A stretch of DNA of 19,044 bases from CAYYHA01 sp964471535 (lineage in GTDB: Bacteria; Myxococcota; Myxococcia; SLRQ01): contig CAYYHA010000059.1 of the NCBI GenBank assembly GCA_964471535.1, positions 1 through 19,044 on the forward strand, written 5' to 3'. The translations under genes and the position numbers were made by a program. Every line of letters begins with the position of its first letter. Position 1 is the stretch's first letter. The notes beneath the pieces are model-generated. The model was not told the origin of the DNA. It saw nothing but the letters and a program-made list of their open reading frames with translations, and made no database searches. Shown in pieces: positions 1 to 7,224 of this stretch.

Positions 1-62
1 CCCTGGCGATTCCCGAGCCCGGCGACACCATCGAGGTGGAGTACGAGGTGCAGTGCCTATAG
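1..62 (+). CDS. 3' end of an unidentified gene (partial)
   Basis: The reading frame starting at base 3 stays open for 19 codons and ends with TAG at 60-62. The visible residues are LAIPEPGDTIEVEYEVQCL, an acidic, beta-strand-like tail. The gene begins outside the window and the tail carries no recognisable motif, so no function is assigned. It lies on the same strand as the surface-protein gene that starts 141 bases downstream. A GC-rich hairpin directly follows the stop codon. Confidence 0.5.
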   Translation, partial: LAIPEPGDTIEVEYEVQCL

Positions 63-64
63 CC

Positions 65-88
65 GGCCGGGCTGGGATGGCCCCGGCC
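65..88 (+). terminator. Possible terminator hairpin after the partial gene
   Basis: A perfect 7-bp stem (GGCCGGG at 65-71, CCCGGCC at 82-88) with a 10-base loop starts three bases after the TAG stop at 60-62. No T-run follows, so it is not a classical intrinsic terminator. In DNA this GC-rich a stem of this size can occur by chance; position is the main argument. Confidence 0.3.
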
Positions 89-203
89 CGACGCGATGCC
101 GGCGCGCCCCGAGACGCTGCGGCCGCCGTGCGCACCGCAGGGCCGGCGCACAGAGCCTGCTGACCGAGGGGTGCCGACAGGATTCCCACAGGAGCAACGG
201 TCC

Positions 204-3200
204 ATGAATCGAGCCTTCGCGTTTTGCGCCGCCGCAATCACCCTCGTCGTGCTGCCCGCCGCCGCCTGGGCGGAAGCAGATCTGACGGTCGCAGACATCC
301 AAGGCCCCGACGTGCTCTTCGCCGGCCGACCCGCGGACGTCACCTTCACCATCCGGAACATCGGTGACCAGACGGCACAGAGCTTCAACTATCGGGTGTA
401 CCTCTCGGACAATCGCGTCATCACGTTGAATGATCCGGAGGTCCACCAAGGCGGCCCGGTGACCGTCGCCGCCGGTGGCGCCCTGCCGGTGAGCGTCACG
501 GTGAACGTGCCCACCTCGATCGTGCCCGGCGACTACTACATCGGGGTCATCCTGGATCCGGAAGGCGCGATCACCGAACCCAACCGCGTGAACAACGCCA
601 AGCACAGTGCCGCGAAGATTCCGCTGAAGCTCCCCGCTCCCGACCTGACCGCGAGTGAGCTGCGCATTCCCGATCGGGCGGCTGCCGGCGAGACGATCCC
701 CGTGACCTTCACCATCGAGAACCGTGGCAACGAGCCTGCGACCTTCCGCTATGGGGTCTACGTCTCCCACAATGACATCGTCAGCCCGGCGGACGTTATC
801 CTCTTCCTCGCACAGCGGAGCCTCGACCCAGGCGAGCAGCGGACCATCTCCGACTATGTGCGCCTCTTCCCCGGCATGCCGGCGGGGCAATGGTACCTCG
901 GGGTGGTGATGGACCCGGAACACACGGTCGATGAACTCGACGAGGAGAACAACGCGCGGACCGCGCCGGTGCCTCTCGAGGTCTTCGAGCCCGAGCTGCG
1001 TGTCCTCACCTCCTTCGTGCCCGACGCGCTCGTGGGCGTGCCCTTCGAATGGCGCTTCGCGGCGATCGGCGGCACCGGCCGTTACACCTTCCACGTCGTA
1101 GGAGGCACCCTCCCCGATGGCGTGACCCTCGACGAGTCCACCGGCATCCTCTCGGGCACGCCAGCTGCGACGGGCGAGTATCCGTTCACGCTTGAAGTCC
1201 AGAGCGGCGGGCTGTCCTCCGCGGCGGCGTTTCGGCTCGTGGTGACCCAGCCAACGGTCAACCTGACGGTGCAGAGTGAGCGTCTTCCGCCGGCGGTCCT
1301 GCAGACGGAGTATGAGACGCAGCTCGTTGCGGTCGGCGGCGCTGCCCCTTACCGCTGGAGCTATGAGGGAGACCTGCCCGATGGGATGCAGCTGACCGAG
1401 GAGGGCCTGCTCTCGGGGACGCCGGAACTCGTCGGCAGCTACGACCTCGCGGTCCGCGTCGTGGACGCCCGCGGTGAGGTTGCGACCCGTCAGCTGAGCC
1501 TCGAGGTGGTCGACCGAGGCCTCTTGACCATCCTCACCGGCCTGCTGCCCGTGGGGCAGACGGGGCGTGAGTACATCGCCGGCTTCGAGGTGCTCGGTGG
1601 GACGCCGCCGGTGGTCTTTGCCTTGGTCGGTGGCGAGCTGCCGCCCGGCCTCAGCCTCGATGCCAGTACGGGCATCGTCTCGGGGCAGCCCCTCTCCCCC
1701 GGACGCTTTGCCTTCCAAGTGCAGGCCACCGATGCGAGCGGGCTCTTCGACACCAACGCCTACGTGATCGAGGTCGTGGGGCAGCCCATCTCCATCGTCA
1801 CCACGGAGATCGATTCGGCCGAGGTGGGGCAGCCCTACGAGCAGCGCTTCAACGTGCTGCCCAGCACGGGGGAGCCGCCCTTCGAATGGCGCCTTCGCTC
1901 GGGCGCGCTCCCGCCGGGCCTGACGCTCGACTCGGCCGAAGGGGTGATCTCTGGGACGCCCGAGGCCGGGAGCGCGGGCACCTGGCCGCTCCTCGTGGAG
2001 GTGGAGGATGCGCGCGGAGTCATGGGGCAGCGCCCCTATGTTCTCGAGGTGCGCGACCCGGCCCGCGAGGCGGAGCTGAAGCGGCAGCCCGAGCCCGGCG
2101 GCGGGTGCTCGAGTGCGGGGGGCAGCGGCCTGTTCGCGCTCCTCGTCGTCTTGCTCGCCTTCTCTTGGCCCCGACTGCGGCGGTGGCTGCTGCCGCTGGC
2201 GGTGCTCTTCGCCGCGTGGGCGCCGCGGGGGGCGCATGCACAACAGTGGACCTATGTGCTGACAGAGAGCCAGCTGACCTACCAGCCGATCTCCGGATCG
2301 GTGGTCACCTTGAGCAGCACCGATTATGGGCGCGCGACGGTCTCGCTGCCCTTCACCTTCGTCTTCTACGGGACCCCATACAACGAGGTGACCATCTCAG
2401 CTGACGGTCTGGTCCTCCTGGGGACGGGCACCGCAGGCTCCTCCAACCGGGCGATCCCCAACGCGAGCAGCCCCAATGGGTTCGTCGCCGGCTGGTGGGA
2501 CGACATGGACGGCGAGAACGGCGACATCCAAACGACGACCCTCGGCACGGCGCCAAACCGCGTCTTTGTCATCCAGTACCGCAACTGGGACCGCTACTTT
2601 CCTTCGTCGACCTCCACGCAGGTCAACTTCCAGATCAAGCTCTACGAGCGCTCGAACGTCATCCAGATCCACTACGGCCCGTTTCGGGCGGGCAACACGA
2701 ACGACAGCGCCACGGTGGGCATCGAGTCGCCCGATGGGCAGTCGGGCGTGGAGGGCCTCGCCTGCGTGCCCGGCTGTACCGCCGCCGACCTGCTCGCCAA
2801 TCGGCTGCTCACCTTCTCCATTCAGCCCGATCTCCAGACCCCCTCGGCGACCGCGCCCACCATCGTCTACGGGGCCATCCCCGCGCAGGTGAGCGCGCAG
2901 GTGGTCAATGCCGGCGGGCAGGATGCGGGCGCGTTCACGGTGCAGGCGGTGCTCTCGAGCGACGACACCTACGATCCGGGGACGGACCAGGTGCTCACCG
3001 GCTCCGCCCAGGTGCCGTCCCTCGGCGCCGGGCAGGGGACGGAGGTCTCCTTCCTGGCGGAGATCCCGGGCACGGTGGTCCCCGACACCGACTACTGGCT
3101 CTTCGTGGTTCCCAATCTCGACGGTGCGCTGGTCGAGGCCTCCACCGCCAACAACGTCTCGCCACCGGTGCAGGTGCGCACCGGTCCGCCCACCGCCAAC

Positions 3201-4736
3201 TTCCGAGCGAGCAGCGTCACGCCCTCCGCCACCTCGGTGGCACCGGGGGACACCCTGGATCTCACCTACCGCCTGGACAACACCGGCAACCTCGGGGGCA
3301 GCGCCGACTTCCGGATCGTGCTCTCCGCCAACCCGATCATCAGCATCGAGGATCTCACCCTCTACTCGGGGAACACGACCCTCTCAGCCAAGGGCTTCGA
3401 GACCCGCACCACCACGGTGACCATTCCCAGTGATCTCACCACGGGTGCCTACTATCTCGGCGTCCTGGTCGACCCCGACGATGCGGTGCCGGAGCCCGAC
3501 GAGGTGGACAACGCCGCCCACACGGACACTCCCGTGGCCATCGAGGCCAGCCGACTGACCCTGCTCACCCAGGACCTTCCCATCGCCCAGGTGGGTCGGG
3601 CCTACCAGGTGAACCTGCAGGCGAGCGGTGCAGGCGGCGCCTACCGCTTCGAGGTCGCCAGCGGCATGCTCCCGCCAGGCATCGAGCTCTCCGAGGATGG
3701 GGTGCTCCAGGGACGGCCGACGGCGGCGGGCGACTATGCGTTCCAGGTCCTCATCCGCTCTGGCGGGAAGACGGGGCTCGGCAACCTCAGCCTCACGGTG
3801 GCGGAAGTGGATGCGCCGCTGACCGTCGTTTCGGTCGCGCTGCCCGATGCCATCTTTGGTGGAGAGTACGAGGCCCGCCTCGTCGCAGCCGGCGGCGTTC
3901 CGCCCTACACCTGGTCGCTGGCCTCCGGCGCGCTCCCGTCGGGCCTGGGTGTGCTCCCCTCCGGCCGAGTCGGTGGGCTGCCGGCCGAGGACGGTGACTT
4001 TTCGTTCACCGTCCGGGTGACCGACGCCGAGGGGAGCGCGGCGGAGCAGGGCTTGAGCCTCCGCGTGGTGCAACCGGGGAACCTCATCGTGGTGACCATG
4101 GATCTGCCCCCGGCAAAGCTCGGCCAGCCGTACGAGGTGGCGCTCCGGGCGGCGGGCGGGACCCCGCCGTACAAGTGGAATCTTGACGGCACGGGACGCC
4201 TCCCCGCGGGGCTCACCCTCGAGGTGGACGGCCGCATCACCGGGACCCCGGAGGAGGTGGGCGTCTTCGACATCCAGGTCGCCGTGCGGGACGAGCTGGC
4301 GCGCTTCGACACGAACACCCTTGCGCTCACCGTGGGCTTCGACCAGGGCATCTCCATCACCACGACCGCCCTCCCGGTGGCCACCTACGGCGAGCCGTAT
4401 GCCGCCACGCTGACCGCAGTGGGCGGACGAAGCCCCTATCGCTGGGCGCTGGTGGGTGGCGAGCTGCCCGCCGGGCTCGATCTGGATGGGGAGACAGGAA
4501 CCATCTCGGGCGTCGCGGTCGGTGACGAGGAGGTGGTCCTGCCCTTCGTCGTCGAGGCGATCGATGCAGCGGGCCGGCGGGACATCCGAGGCCTCGCGCT
4601 CCGCGCACAGAGCGCCCCCAACGTGATCGTGGAGGAGGGCGGCTGCAGCAGTGCCGCAGGGCAGGGTGCTCCGTCCGCCTTCGCGCTTTTCGCTGTGGCG
4701 CTCTTCGCCCTCCTGCGGCCCCGGCGGCGCCGCTGA
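204..4736 (+). CDS. Secreted CARDB / He_PIG-repeat surface protein, apparent in-frame fusion of two MYXO-CTERM proteins
   Basis: 1510 residues from ATG 204, preceded by GGAG at 191-194. An upstream in-frame ATG at 96 would put 36 charged residues ahead of the signal peptide and is less likely. Residues 1-23 are a signal peptide ending AWA before E24. Half A has two CARDB-like domains (about 25-135 and 145-262), four He_PIG Ig-like domains (266-347, 353-436, 440-525, 529-616, with LPxGLxLD...G.ISGTP motifs) and a MYXO-CTERM-like segment at 633-660 (Cys635). Half B opens with a hydrophobic run ending AHA before Q680. It continues with a nidogen-like beta domain (680-870), two CARDB-like domains (875-992, 998-1115), four He_PIG domains (1118-1469) and a terminal MYXO-CTERM (Cys1481, ending RRRR). 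MYXO-CTERM proteins are exported, processed by myxosortases and held at the cell surface. The ligand is unknown; adhesion is an inference from the domains. Confidence 0.85.
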   Translation: MNRAFAFCAAAITLVVLPAAAWAEADLTVADIQGPDVLFAGRPADVTFTIRNIGDQTAQSFNYRVYLSDNRVITLNDPEVHQGGPVTVAAGGALPVSVTVNVPTSIVPGDYYIGVILDPEGAITEPNRVNNAKHSAAKIPLKLPAPDLTASELRIPDRAAAGETIPVTFTIENRGNEPATFRYGVYVSHNDIVSPADVILFLAQRSLDPGEQRTISDYVRLFPGMPAGQWYLGVVMDPEHTVDELDEENNARTAPVPLEVFEPELRVLTSFVPDALVGVPFEWRFAAIGGTGRYTFHVVGGTLPDGVTLDESTGILSGTPAATGEYPFTLEVQSGGLSSAAAFRLVVTQPTVNLTVQSERLPPAVLQTEYETQLVAVGGAAPYRWSYEGDLPDGMQLTEEGLLSGTPELVGSYDLAVRVVDARGEVATRQLSLEVVDRGLLTILTGLLPVGQTGREYIAGFEVLGGTPPVVFALVGGELPPGLSLDASTGIVSGQPLSPGRFAFQVQATDASGLFDTNAYVIEVVGQPISIVTTEIDSAEVGQPYEQRFNVLPSTGEPPFEWRLRSGALPPGLTLDSAEGVISGTPEAGSAGTWPLLVEVEDARGVMGQRPYVLEVRDPAREAELKRQPEPGGGCSSAGGSGLFALLVVLLAFSWPRLRRWLLPLAVLFAAWAPRGAHAQQWTYVLTESQLTYQPISGSVVTLSSTDYGRATVSLPFTFVFYGTPYNEVTISADGLVLLGTGTAGSSNRAIPNASSPNGFVAGWWDDMDGENGDIQTTTLGTAPNRVFVIQYRNWDRYFPSSTSTQVNFQIKLYERSNVIQIHYGPFRAGNTNDSATVGIESPDGQSGVEGLACVPGCTAADLLANRLLTFSIQPDLQTPSATAPTIVYGAIPAQVSAQVVNAGGQDAGAFTVQAVLSSDDTYDPGTDQVLTGSAQVPSLGAGQGTEVSFLAEIPGTVVPDTDYWLFVVPNLDGALVEASTANNVSPPVQVRTGPPTANFRASSVTPSATSVAPGDTLDLTYRLDNTGNLGGSADFRIVLSANPIISIEDLTLYSGNTTLSAKGFETRTTTVTIPSDLTTGAYYLGVLVDPDDAVPEPDEVDNAAHTDTPVAIEASRLTLLTQDLPIAQVGRAYQVNLQASGAGGAYRFEVASGMLPPGIELSEDGVLQGRPTAAGDYAFQVLIRSGGKTGLGNLSLTVAEVDAPLTVVSVALPDAIFGGEYEARLVAAGGVPPYTWSLASGALPSGLGVLPSGRVGGLPAEDGDFSFTVRVTDAEGSAAEQGLSLRVVQPGNLIVVTMDLPPAKLGQPYEVALRAAGGTPPYKWNLDGTGRLPAGLTLEVDGRITGTPEEVGVFDIQVAVRDELARFDTNTLALTVGFDQGISITTTALPVATYGEPYAATLTAVGGRSPYRWALVGGELPAGLDLDGETGTISGVAVGDEEVVLPFVVEAIDAAGRRDIRGLALRAQSAPNVIVEEGGCSSAAGQGAPSAFALFAVALFALLRPRRRR
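998..2052 (+). repeat. Four tandem He_PIG Ig-like domain repeats, half A
   Basis: Four protein-level repeats of about 82-88 residues. Each has an opening (L-x-[IV]) strand, a central GG(T/A)xPY-like turn, then LPxGhxLD and G.hSGTP motifs. The copies are diverged, so the repeat is clear in the protein but not as long identical DNA. Confidence 0.7.
2100..2240 (+). other. Internal MYXO-CTERM-like segment directly followed by a signal-peptide-like segment
   Basis: Codons 633-679 of the surface-protein gene read GGCSSAGGSG, then a hydrophobic stretch (residues 643-655), then PRLRR. That is the normal form of a MYXO-CTERM C-terminus. Without a stop the frame goes on into WLLPLAVLFAAWA and a small-residue cleavage-like site, AHA, before QQW. 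Codon 661 (TGG, 2184-2186) is one base change from a stop and sits exactly where a MYXO-CTERM protein would end. Confidence 0.7.
3555..4610 (+). repeat. Four tandem He_PIG Ig-like domain repeats, half B
   Basis: A second set of four He_PIG units (residues about 1118-1203, 1206-1290, 1294-1378 and 1383-1469). They follow the same strand, turn and LPxGL pattern as the half A set. Number and order match half A, suggesting both halves share an ancestor. Confidence 0.7.
4638..4733 (+). other. C-terminal MYXO-CTERM sorting signal
   Basis: The last 32 codons of the surface-protein gene read GGCSSAAGQG, a hydrophobic segment (FALFAVALFALL), then RPRRRR before the stop. The invariant Cys is residue 1481. 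This tripartite form is the hallmark of the MYXO-CTERM family of C-terminal protein-sorting signals, found almost only in Myxococcota, and is the best taxonomic marker in the window. Confidence 0.85.
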
Positions 4737-4815
4737 CGCCCTCCCCAGACTCTCTGCACCCCGCCGACAAGGCACCTAGCTGACCCAGCACCCTGCTGAC
4801 GAAAGAGTTCGAGCG

Positions 4816-6030
4816 ATGCGTATCCTCCTGGCCTCGGTCCTCGGTTTCGCGGTCGGCGCCGCCATTGGCGCCGGCTGTGGCCCTTCCAACCCCTGCAGCG
4901 GCGTTGCCTGCCCCGCTGGCTTCGCATGCTCCCTCGGCGACGGGCTCTGCCACTGCGGTGGTCCGGGCGGGGAGGTCTGCGGCGAGGGGGAGGCCTGCGA
5001 CCCCGTGCAGGGCAGCTGCGTGGCCGCGAGCACGCTCTGCGACGGCGTCGTGTGCGACGGAGGGACGCAGTGCGACCCCGCCGACGGCGTCTGCAAGTGC
5101 GGGGGTTCCGGCGGCGAGGTGTGCGGCGAGGGTGAGCACTGTGACGTGCTCGCTGGTGTGTGCGCTCTCGACGATCTCTGCGCCGGCGTGGCCTGTCCCG
5201 AGGGGGAGCACTGCGACCCCAGTTCGGGCAGCTGTCGCTGTGGGGACGAGGCGACCTGCACCGTCGGGAGCCGCTGCGTGGAGGGCAGCTGCACGCCCGA
5301 TCCTTGCTACGGCACCGTGTGCACCGGCGGAACCATCTGCGACCCCGCCGATGGGACCTGCAAGTGCGGCGGTGCGGGCGGTGTCGTCTGCGCGGCAGGC
5401 GAGGTCTGCGATCCCGACCAAGCGACCTGCGTCGCGGCGCCGAGCTGCCTCGGCGTCACCTGCTCGGGCGGCCTCTCCTGCGATCCCTCCGATGGGGTGT
5501 GCAAGTGCGGCGGCCAGGGAGGCGTCGTGTGCGGCGCCGACCAGATCTGCGATCTGCAGACGGTGACCTGTATCGGGGGCGACCCGTGCGCCGGCGTCAC
5601 CTGCACCGCCGGGACGACCTGCGATCCGGAGGACGGCGTGTGCAAGTGCGGGGGGCTTGGGGGCATCGTTTGCGATTTCGGCGAGCGCTGCATCGAGATC
5701 GACGGCTTTGCACCCTTCTGCAGCCCGCCGTGTACCCCGGTGTTCCAGGACTGCACGGACGAGGGCGATGCCTGTTACTACGATGCGGCGCGGGACATCA
5801 CCTACTGCCACGCGCCGGGCAGCGCGCCGGCCGGCGCGTTCTGCAGCGAGTCCCTCGACTGCGAAGCGCAGCTCCACTGCGAGCAGGCGGGTGCCGACGT
5901 CCCGGGGCGGTGCCGCTACTACTGCGACACCACGGTGGGCCCCAACCAGCCGGGATCCTGCGCCGTCCCTAGCTACTGCGATGCCATCTTCGACGCGCGT
6001 CCGGACATGGGCGTGTGCAAGGAAAACTGA
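4816..6030 (+). CDS. Cys-rich repeat lipoprotein
   Basis: 404 residues. The N-terminus is MR, a hydrophobic core, then IGAGC with Cys21 as probable lipidation site. The lipobox is imperfect (Gly at -3), as is common in myxobacterial lipoproteins. Six Cys-rich units begin at residues 27, 75, 122, 164, 211 and 258. A typical unit reads C.GV.C..G..CDP.DG.CKCGG.GG.VC..G..CD....C, giving eight Cys per unit and a likely disulphide-bonded EGF/TIL-like fold. Unit 3 is shorter and lacks the GGxGG turn. Residues about 300-404 form a separate Cys-rich C-terminal domain. The start ATG has only a weak purine-rich site (AAAGAG at 4802-4807). The gene lies 79 bases after the surface-protein gene on the same strand and may belong to the same envelope programme. 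Likely extracytoplasmic; no enzymatic motif is visible and the function is unknown. Confidence 0.8.
   Translation: MRILLASVLGFAVGAAIGAGCGPSNPCSGVACPAGFACSLGDGLCHCGGPGGEVCGEGEACDPVQGSCVAASTLCDGVVCDGGTQCDPADGVCKCGGSGGEVCGEGEHCDVLAGVCALDDLCAGVACPEGEHCDPSSGSCRCGDEATCTVGSRCVEGSCTPDPCYGTVCTGGTICDPADGTCKCGGAGGVVCAAGEVCDPDQATCVAAPSCLGVTCSGGLSCDPSDGVCKCGGQGGVVCGADQICDLQTVTCIGGDPCAGVTCTAGTTCDPEDGVCKCGGLGGIVCDFGERCIEIDGFAPFCSPPCTPVFQDCTDEGDACYYDAARDITYCHAPGSAPAGAFCSESLDCEAQLHCEQAGADVPGRCRYYCDTTVGPNQPGSCAVPSYCDAIFDARPDMGVCKEN
4894..5721 (+). repeat. Six Cys-rich units of about 47 codons
   Basis: Tandem units start at 4894, 5038, 5179, 5305, 5446 and 5587. The spacings of 144, 141, 126, 141 and 141 bases are all multiples of three. 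The conserved core is CDPxDGxCKCGGxGG. The periodicity is coding (Cys spacing conserved), with DNA similarity strongest around the CKCGG codons. Confidence 0.75.
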
Positions 6031-7172
6031 CCGGTCGGGAGGGGCGGACCGTTGCCGCGGTCTCCGTCGCCTCCGGGAGCGCGCTGCTCCTCTGCTCGAG
6101 CGCGCTGCTCGCGCCACTCGTCGGTTCGGCGGGGGCCGAGCCGCCGGCGGGCGCGGCGCTGCTTGTGGCCGGGATCCCTCCGCTGGCGGCCGGCATCCTG
6201 GGGATACCCCTCGCCATCGCGGGTGACCTCCTCGGCCGGCGCCGGGTCACCGCAGGCGGGCTGCTCCTGGCGGCGATCGCCCTGGGGGTGAGCGCCTGGG
6301 TGCAGCCGGCGCTCCCCCGGGTGCTGCTCCGTATGGCCACAGGCATGGCGGGCATCTTCCTGGTGGGTGCCGGGTGGCTGCGCGACAGCCTCGCGCCCCA
6401 TCGCCGCGATGGTGGAGTGGCGGTGGTCGCTGGGGTCGAGGGGCTGTCCCTCCTCTTCGGTGTCGGCCTCTCGGGATGGGGGGCGGCGTTGTGGGGGGAG
6501 CGGCTCTGCCTCTCCCTGGTCGCGCTCCTGGTCGCCCTGGCCGCGGTCTTCGTGCTGCGCGTCCGCACCGATCCACCGCGAGGTGCCATCACCTACTCCC
6601 CGGTGGGCCCCGAGGCGCTCACCGAGATCCTGGGCACCGCAGGCCGGGGCTCGATCCTCGGGGGGCTCTTCGCCGTGCACCTGGCCCTGGGGGCGCTCTT
6701 CGTCGCGTTGCTTCGACAGGGGAGCCTCCCCGGCTGGGCCTGGCCGCTCGGCCTCCTCACCGGTCTGGTGGGGCTTCGGCTCGCTGCCCGCCTCGAGGAT
6801 GCCGGGTGGGGTGGGGCGGTCGCGCGCGTCGGCCTGCCGGCGCTGCTCCTCGGCGTTGCGGGCCTGCTCTGGCTGGGAGGGGCCGGCGTGCTCGCGCTCT
6901 TCTTTGCGTTCTCCGTTCTGGGCGCGGCGCGCGCCGCCGGCACCGCGCTCGTCTCCGTCGCTGCGCCGGAGGCACACCGGCCCAGTGCCCAGGCGCTGCG
7001 CGTCTGCACCGAGGTGGCGGGGCTCGCGGCGGGGGCGCTCGTGGTCCCCACTGTCCTGGCGCTGTGGGGCTCGGCGCCGGTGGCCCCGGCGATCGCCGGG
7101 CTGGCGCTCGTCGCTGCCCTCGCGCTCCGCCCCCCGGGGACCGTCGGTGCGGCGGCGCCCCACAGGGATTGA
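6015..7172 (+). CDS. Major facilitator superfamily (MFS)-type permease
   Basis: 385 residues, almost wholly hydrophobic, with about 11-12 predicted membrane segments. The MFS motif A region appears as GDLLGRRR at residues 70-77, between segments 2 and 3. A charged middle loop (about 188-205) separates two halves of similar size, as in MFS proteins. The assigned start is GTG 6015, inside the end of the upstream lipoprotein gene (TGA at 6028-6030), so translation may be coupled. No good ribosome-binding site precedes it and no better in-frame start lies before the first membrane segment, so the exact start is uncertain. It acts in the inner membrane as a probable secondary transporter. Substrate cannot be told from sequence, and no neighbour points to one. 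A degenerate MFS member is also possible, as motif A has Gly-Asp-Leu-Leu-Gly rather than the full consensus. Confidence 0.7.
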   Translation: MQGKLTGREGRTVAAVSVASGSALLLCSSALLAPLVGSAGAEPPAGAALLVAGIPPLAAGILGIPLAIAGDLLGRRRVTAGGLLLAAIALGVSAWVQPALPRVLLRMATGMAGIFLVGAGWLRDSLAPHRRDGGVAVVAGVEGLSLLFGVGLSGWGAALWGERLCLSLVALLVALAAVFVLRVRTDPPRGAITYSPVGPEALTEILGTAGRGSILGGLFAVHLALGALFVALLRQGSLPGWAWPLGLLTGLVGLRLAARLEDAGWGGAVARVGLPALLLGVAGLLWLGGAGVLALFFAFSVLGAARAAGTALVSVAAPEAHRPSAQALRVCTEVAGLAAGALVVPTVLALWGSAPVAPAIAGLALVAALALRPPGTVGAAAPHRD

Positions 7173-7184
7173 CGTGCCTCGCTC

Positions 7185-7210
7185 GTGTTGATTGATTGTT
7201 CAATCAACAC
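7185..7210. promoter_or_regulatory. Perfect 10-bp inverted repeat, candidate operator for the acyl-CoA dehydrogenase gene
   Basis: GTGTTGATTG (7185-7194) and CAATCAACAC (7201-7210) are exact reverse complements with a 6-base spacer ATTGTT. A second register (ATTGA at 7191-7195, TCAAT at 7200-7204) is nested inside. It is an AT-rich island in very GC-rich DNA, 15 bases upstream of the dehydrogenase ATG and just before its GGAG. Size and form fit a dimeric repressor site, such as the TetR-family regulators that often control acyl-CoA metabolism. No regulator gene is visible nearby. Confidence 0.5.
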
Positions 7211-7224
7211 ACGGAGACAGCGTC

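Noticed and set aside
96..203. Earlier in-frame ATG for the CARDB/He_PIG protein
   Set aside because: It would add 36 charged, Pro-rich residues before a clear signal peptide, while ATG 204 has a GGAG and starts with a normal n-region.
204..272. Lipoprotein signal using Cys8 in the surface protein
   Set aside because: Cys8 lies in the hydrophobic core too near the N-terminus and has no lipobox; the AWA site after residue 23 fits signal peptidase I.
57..2243. Long antisense open frame opposite the surface-protein gene
   Set aside because: Composition is the Arg/Gly/His-rich pattern of a shadow frame in GC-rich DNA, with no motif or start signal. The same holds for antisense frames at 3384-4775, 4357-6117, 8357-10342 and 14694-16925.
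4894..5721. CRISPR-like periodic repeat
   Set aside because: The period is about 141 bases, in frame, and explained by coding Cys-rich units; there are no short identical repeats with unique spacers.
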